Assembly (NCBI GenBank): GCA_964634755.1
Contig: CAZWJH010000007.1
Coordinates: 1 to 52,117, forward strand
Reading direction: 5' to 3'
Length of the DNA stretch: 52,117 nt
DNA from: JALXDT01 sp964634755
Lineage (GTDB): Bacteria; Acidobacteriota; Aminicenantia; JAMOAD01
Below the pieces are notes generated by a model. That model was not told the DNA's origin and ran no database searches. It saw only the letters and a list, made by a program, of their open reading frames with translations. A program made the translations under genes and the position numbers. This document shows positions 49,546-52,117 of the stretch, in pieces; the stretch's first letter is position 1; each line of letters begins with the position of its first letter.

Positions 49546-50317
49546 AGACAACCTCCTCTATCTTTTTTTCTATGTTTTTATTAAAAGATTCACTCTTTGT
49601 ATTAAGAAGAAAGAGAAACTCTGTGTTTCCTTTTTGTCCTTTTATGGGTGATATTTCTACATCTTTAAGAAATAAGCCCAGTTCAAATAATTTTTTATAA
49701 ACAGCGAATATTATTTCAAACAGAAGTTTTTTGTCCTTAACAATTCCCTTTCTTAAAAACTCCCTCTTTCCTTCAAATTGGGGCTTTATCAGTGATATAA
49801 AGATAGCATCAGAGTTTATTTTTAAGAGAGCCGGAAAAATTTTGAGTATGGAGATAAAGGATACATCCATGGTAAAAAGCTGGGGTTTTCCGAATTTAAA
49901 ATCCTCGGGTAAAAGGTATCTTGCATTTTTTTCTATTTTTACGATTTTTTCATTATTTTGAAGTTTGTAGTGTAATTGTTTTGTGTTTACATCAACTGCA
50001 TATACTATTTTTGCCCCCTCTTTTAATAGAACCTCGGAAAATCCACCCGTTGACGAACCTATATCCGCTGCAATTTTATTTTTTACATTTATTTTAAAAT
50101 TTTCCAGAGCTTTTTTTATCTTTAATGCACCCCTGCTAACATAGGGAAAGGGCTTCTCTATTTCTATTTCAGAATCTGTTTTTACTAAGGTACCGGGTTT
50201 ATCTATGATTTTTCCTTTTAGCCGAACCCTTCTCTCTCTGATATATGCCTGAGCTCTTGCTCTGCTTTCTATCATTCCTTTTTTTACAAGAAGTAGATCT
50301 AACCTCTCTTTCTCCAT
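49535..50317 (-). CDS. tlyA: TlyA family rRNA 2'-O-methyltransferase
   Basis: A 260-residue protein with an N-terminal S4 RNA-binding domain (about 4-65; begins ERLDLLLVKKGMIESRARAQ) and an FtsJ-like methyltransferase domain. Motifs are YVSRGALKIKKALENF and the SAM loop AADIGSSTGGFSEVLL (about 84-99). MDVSFISI and LIKPQFEG are also family marks. TlyA methylates 16S and 23S rRNA in mycobacteria; homologues elsewhere are often called hemolysin A. It is the first gene of a large minus-strand operon. The ATG lies 5 bases after an extended -10 and has no Shine-Dalgarno, so it is probably leaderless. Confidence 0.92.
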   Translation of the reverse strand: MEKERLDLLLVKKGMIESRARAQAYIRERRVRLKGKIIDKPGTLVKTDSEIEIEKPFPYVSRGALKIKKALENFKINVKNKIAADIGSSTGGFSEVLLKEGAKIVYAVDVNTKQLHYKLQNNEKIVKIEKNARYLLPEDFKFGKPQLFTMDVSFISILKIFPALLKINSDAIFISLIKPQFEGKREFLRKGIVKDKKLLFEIIFAVYKKLFELGLFLKDVEISPIKGQKGNTEFLFLLNTKSESFNKNIEKKIEEVVFGI

Positions 50318-50322
50318 AATTT

Positions 50323-50331
50323 ATAATATCA
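50323..50331 (-). promoter_or_regulatory. Extended -10 promoter abutting tlyA
   Basis: TGATATTAT reads leftward and ends 5 bases before the tlyA ATG at 50317. No ribosome site fits in between. It is the same geometry as at the pseudopilin gene. The -35 region is weak (TTTAAC at 17 bases). Confidence 0.5.
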
Positions 50332-50382
50332 TAATTGGGAGTTTAGTTAAATTTAGCCGTTTGTCTATCCGACAATGTGGGG

Positions 50383-50411
50383 TTGCAAGCAAAGTGTTTT
50401 TCCTATAAAAT
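50383..50411 (+). promoter_or_regulatory. Promoter abutting the DHH-like gene
   Basis: TTGCAA (50383-50388), a 17-base spacer and TAAAAT (50406-50411), ending 5 bases before the ATG at 50417. No Shine-Dalgarno is seen. It is divergent from the tlyA promoter, and a small TTGTC-N5-GACAA inverted repeat (50361-50375) lies between the two. Confidence 0.5.
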
Positions 50412-50416
50412 AATTA

Positions 50417-51466
50417 ATGCCTATTGAAAAATTTGGGTTTGTGGATTATGGAGAAGAGCTTTTCCCACAAGAAAAGACAATAATTGTTGATGTTGGGAAA
50501 AAACTTGAAGAGGGGATTTTGGATCATCATCAGCCTGATGCGGAAAATGAGTGTGCTGCCACATTGGTCGTAAAACATCCCGAACTCATTCTAAATCACC
50601 TGAAAGGAGTGAAAAATTTCAGACTGATAACCCATCGGTATCCTGATTTTGATGCTGTTTCATCAGCGTTTTTAACAGAAAAAGTCGTTGAAAGGGAAAA
50701 AATTACAAGCTCAATGAGAAAAATTGCAGAATACGCTAAAGTTGTTGACTCTTCTAACCTTCCTCCCTCAATTCCCCTTGAAGATACTCCTTATGCTGTT
50801 CTTTACTCAATGTTTCATCAAATAAATTATGAGAGGGGTACCAATCAAAAGAATAAGGTTGATTTTATAGGAGAAAAGAGAATGGAAATAGGGTTTGAGC
50901 TTTTAACAAAACTTGAGGAGATTGCTGAAAAGGGAGAGGATATATTTACTGCGATGAGATATATGTCAGGATACAGAGATTATGAAAGGGCGAGGAAGAA
51001 TATTTTTGAAGATTATAAAAATTATTTAGCAGATGCTATGAGAGCTTCTACAGGCGAAATAGAGCTTTTAACTAATGATGGAAAAGCACTTAAGAAAGTT
51101 GACTACTTTTTTATTATAAATCCATCTTCTTATCTTTTAAAGGATTGGATAAAGAGAGATTACACAAATTCACCTTCCAAAAAAGGTTTTTCTCTTTTAA
51201 TGAGTTCTCTTTATCCGGGAAATTTTATTATTGCAACATCTCCCTCTTCAGGGACTTATTTGAAAGGCTTGGGAGAGGTTTTGAACAAAGCGGAAAGAGA
51301 AAAAAGAGAAAAGGAGGGGAAACCAGTGGCGGAATGGTATAAAGGGGATTCTCCTTTTTTTTATTACAGGATAGTTGCAAGTCCAAGCGATGGAACCGTG
51401 CTTACGAAAGAAGAAGTCATATCCTGTTTTAAAGAATACCTTGAAGCAATTAAGAAACTTGTTTGA
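50417..51466 (+). CDS. DHH-like phosphoesterase, possibly permuted
   Basis: A 349-residue protein I cannot name. Near the N-terminus is IIVDVGKKLEEGILDHHQ (about residues 22-39), with DHH at 36-38. This resembles motif III of DHH phosphoesterases, or the DHHQ of MYG1-like proteins. About 35 residues later comes ITHRYPDFDAVSSAFL (about 71-86), close to DHH motif I, THxxPDxDAxGS. In normal DHH proteins motif I comes first, so the order looks reversed. The C-terminal part has SPSSGTYLKGLGEVLN and is otherwise unrecognised. Metal binding and phosphodiester or phosphate hydrolysis are plausible but not shown. The ATG is 5 bases after a -10. A YgjP-like gene follows with a one-base overlap. Confidence 0.6.
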   Translation: MPIEKFGFVDYGEELFPQEKTIIVDVGKKLEEGILDHHQPDAENECAATLVVKHPELILNHLKGVKNFRLITHRYPDFDAVSSAFLTEKVVEREKITSSMRKIAEYAKVVDSSNLPPSIPLEDTPYAVLYSMFHQINYERGTNQKNKVDFIGEKRMEIGFELLTKLEEIAEKGEDIFTAMRYMSGYRDYERARKNIFEDYKNYLADAMRASTGEIELLTNDGKALKKVDYFFIINPSSYLLKDWIKRDYTNSPSKKGFSLLMSSLYPGNFIIATSPSSGTYLKGLGEVLNKAEREKREKEGKPVAEWYKGDSPFFYYRIVASPSDGTVLTKEEVISCFKEYLEAIKKLV

Positions 51467-52029
51467 TGAAAAAAGTAAAAATAGAAGGGATTGAATTCAA
51501 TATTCTTTTTAAAAAGGTTAGATATTATAGACTGAGTTTTGAAAAAGGATTCTTTTATCTCACGCTTCCTAAGACTTTTCCTGAAGGGAAAATAAAAAAT
51601 TTGATAATAAAACACAAAAGATGGGCAAAAAACAGGTTGTTGGAGTATAGAAAGGTTAAGGAATTAAAAAAAGAAAAGGCCCTTTATCACAGAGAAACTT
51701 TTGCTTTTGAGAATATGGTTTTATCTATTTTAAAAGAGGGTAGCAAGAAAATGGGTGTACGCTTTAATAATATTAAATTCAGATATATGAAATCAAGATG
51801 GGGTAGCTGCTCTTCCAAGGGGAACATAAGTATTAATAGGTATTTAATGTTTTTCCCTTATGAATTGATTGAATATGTTGTTTACCATGAGCTTGCTCAT
51901 ATTAAGTATAAAAATCATGGAAAGGGGTTCAAAAATTTTTTGTCAAAATACCTTCCTGATTGGAAAACACGAAAAAAAGAGCTAAAAATTTGGGGAAATC
52001 TTCTAAAGGAGAGAGGATTTATCCCTTGA
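51466..52029 (+). CDS. YgjP-like metallopeptidase domain protein
   Basis: A 187-residue protein of the YgjP/DUF45 (WLM-related, M48-like) family. The zinc motif is YHELAHIKYKNHGKGF (HEXXH near residue 145), preceded by the family mark RWGSCSSKGNISINR (about 108-122). The first 60 residues, with YRLSFEKGFFYLTLP, are the usual leading domain. There is no signal peptide, so it is cytoplasmic. The function of the family is not settled; genes of this type often stand beside restriction systems, but none is here. ATG 51466 shares its A with the previous stop (TGATG). Confidence 0.85.
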   Translation: MKKVKIEGIEFNILFKKVRYYRLSFEKGFFYLTLPKTFPEGKIKNLIIKHKRWAKNRLLEYRKVKELKKEKALYHRETFAFENMVLSILKEGSKKMGVRFNNIKFRYMKSRWGSCSSKGNISINRYLMFFPYELIEYVVYHELAHIKYKNHGKGFKNFLSKYLPDWKTRKKELKIWGNLLKERGFIP

Positions 52030-52054
52030 AAGGGGTGATACAATAATTTATAAT
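52026..52054 (+). promoter_or_regulatory. Promoter for the gene at the window end
   Basis: TTGAAA (52026-52031), a 17-base spacer and a perfect TATAAT (52049-52054), at the 3' end of the YgjP-like gene. Transcription would start near 52061, giving a 25-base leader. The leader holds a direct repeat of TATAAGGA (52064-52071 and 52078-52085). Confidence 0.55.
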
Positions 52055-52085
52055 CTTTTAAGTTATAAGGAGTCAACTATAAGGA

Positions 52086-52117
52086 ATGAAAGAGCGGGTT
52101 GAATTTTTGATTTTTAG
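52086..52117 (+). CDS. Start of a gene running off the window
   Basis: An ATG at 52086, downstream of a good promoter, opens a frame reading MKERVEFLIF before the sequence ends. The nearest AAGGA (52081-52085) almost touches the ATG and an AAGGAG sits 13 bases upstream, so the start is not certain. Too short to identify. Confidence 0.35.
   Translation, partial: MKERVEFLIF

Noticed and set aside
1..52117. CRISPR array, tRNA/rRNA genes, insertion sequences, prophage, defence island
   Set aside because: Intergenic gaps are all below about 200 bases, no spaced direct repeats or cloverleaf sequences were seen, and no transposase, integrase, toxin or restriction gene is encoded.

Overview
The window comes from the chromosome of a low-GC, Gram-negative (two-membrane) bacterium. 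Lipid A synthesis (lpxB), the three Kdo-supply enzymes (kdsA, kdsB, kdsD) and a long YidC with a large periplasmic domain point to an LPS-bearing outer membrane. Arg is written almost only as AGA/AGG, ATA is common for Ile, and the proteins are rich in Lys and Glu. Together with DUF763 and a family-4 iron-sulfur uracil-DNA glycosylase this suggests a thermophile, probably an anaerobe. I cannot assign a phylum from sequence alone. The pseudopilin beside lpxB resembles a type I associate with Acidobacteriota and relatives, but that is recollection, not a search.

Layout. 1-4550: dsbD and thioredoxin, then two overlapping multi-pass membrane genes, the second a CPA2-type cation:proton antiporter. 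4576-9168: remA-gmk-coaBC-udg-priA, an order like the Firmicutes remA-gmk-rpoZ-coaBC-priA cluster but without rpoZ and with a PriA that has lost its Walker A motif. 9169-12203 (minus): methionine synthase split into a catalytic protein and a separate activation-domain protein. 12332-19333: hrcA-grpE-dnaK-dnaJ-rsmE, then a Ser/Thr kinase with a zinc ribbon and radC. 19368-21446 (minus): pseudopilin, lpxB, arsenate reductase. 21647-31131: the classic origin-proximal block rpmH-rnpA-yidD-yidC-jag-mnmE-mnmG-rsmG-parA-parB, followed by bactofilin and kdsB; a near-perfect parS is built into the last codons of rsmG. 31134-39608: pyrG, kdsA, kdsD, moaA, moaC, a beta-CASP RNA nuclease, purM and tldD. 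39597-43110 (minus): mscS, DUF763 and an AIM24-family gene with a frameshift. 43179-50317 (minus): tlyA, nadK, three GT-B glycosyltransferases and an M1 peptidase. 50417-52117: a DHH-like protein, a YgjP-like metallopeptidase and the first codons of a gene that runs off the window.

Genes are packed very tightly, with many 4-base ATGA overlaps, so most are probably cotranscribed and translationally coupled. The few real gaps carry promoters, often of extended -10 type (TGn before the hexamer). In several transcription units a -10 hexamer sits only 5 bases before the start codon and no Shine-Dalgarno is visible, which suggests leaderless mRNAs. No stretch over 300 bases lacks a gene. I saw no tRNA, rRNA, CRISPR array, insertion sequence or phage gene. 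The content is mostly housekeeping, and the interest lies in regulatory architecture and a few degenerate or rearranged proteins rather than in a recognisable new defence or mobile system.
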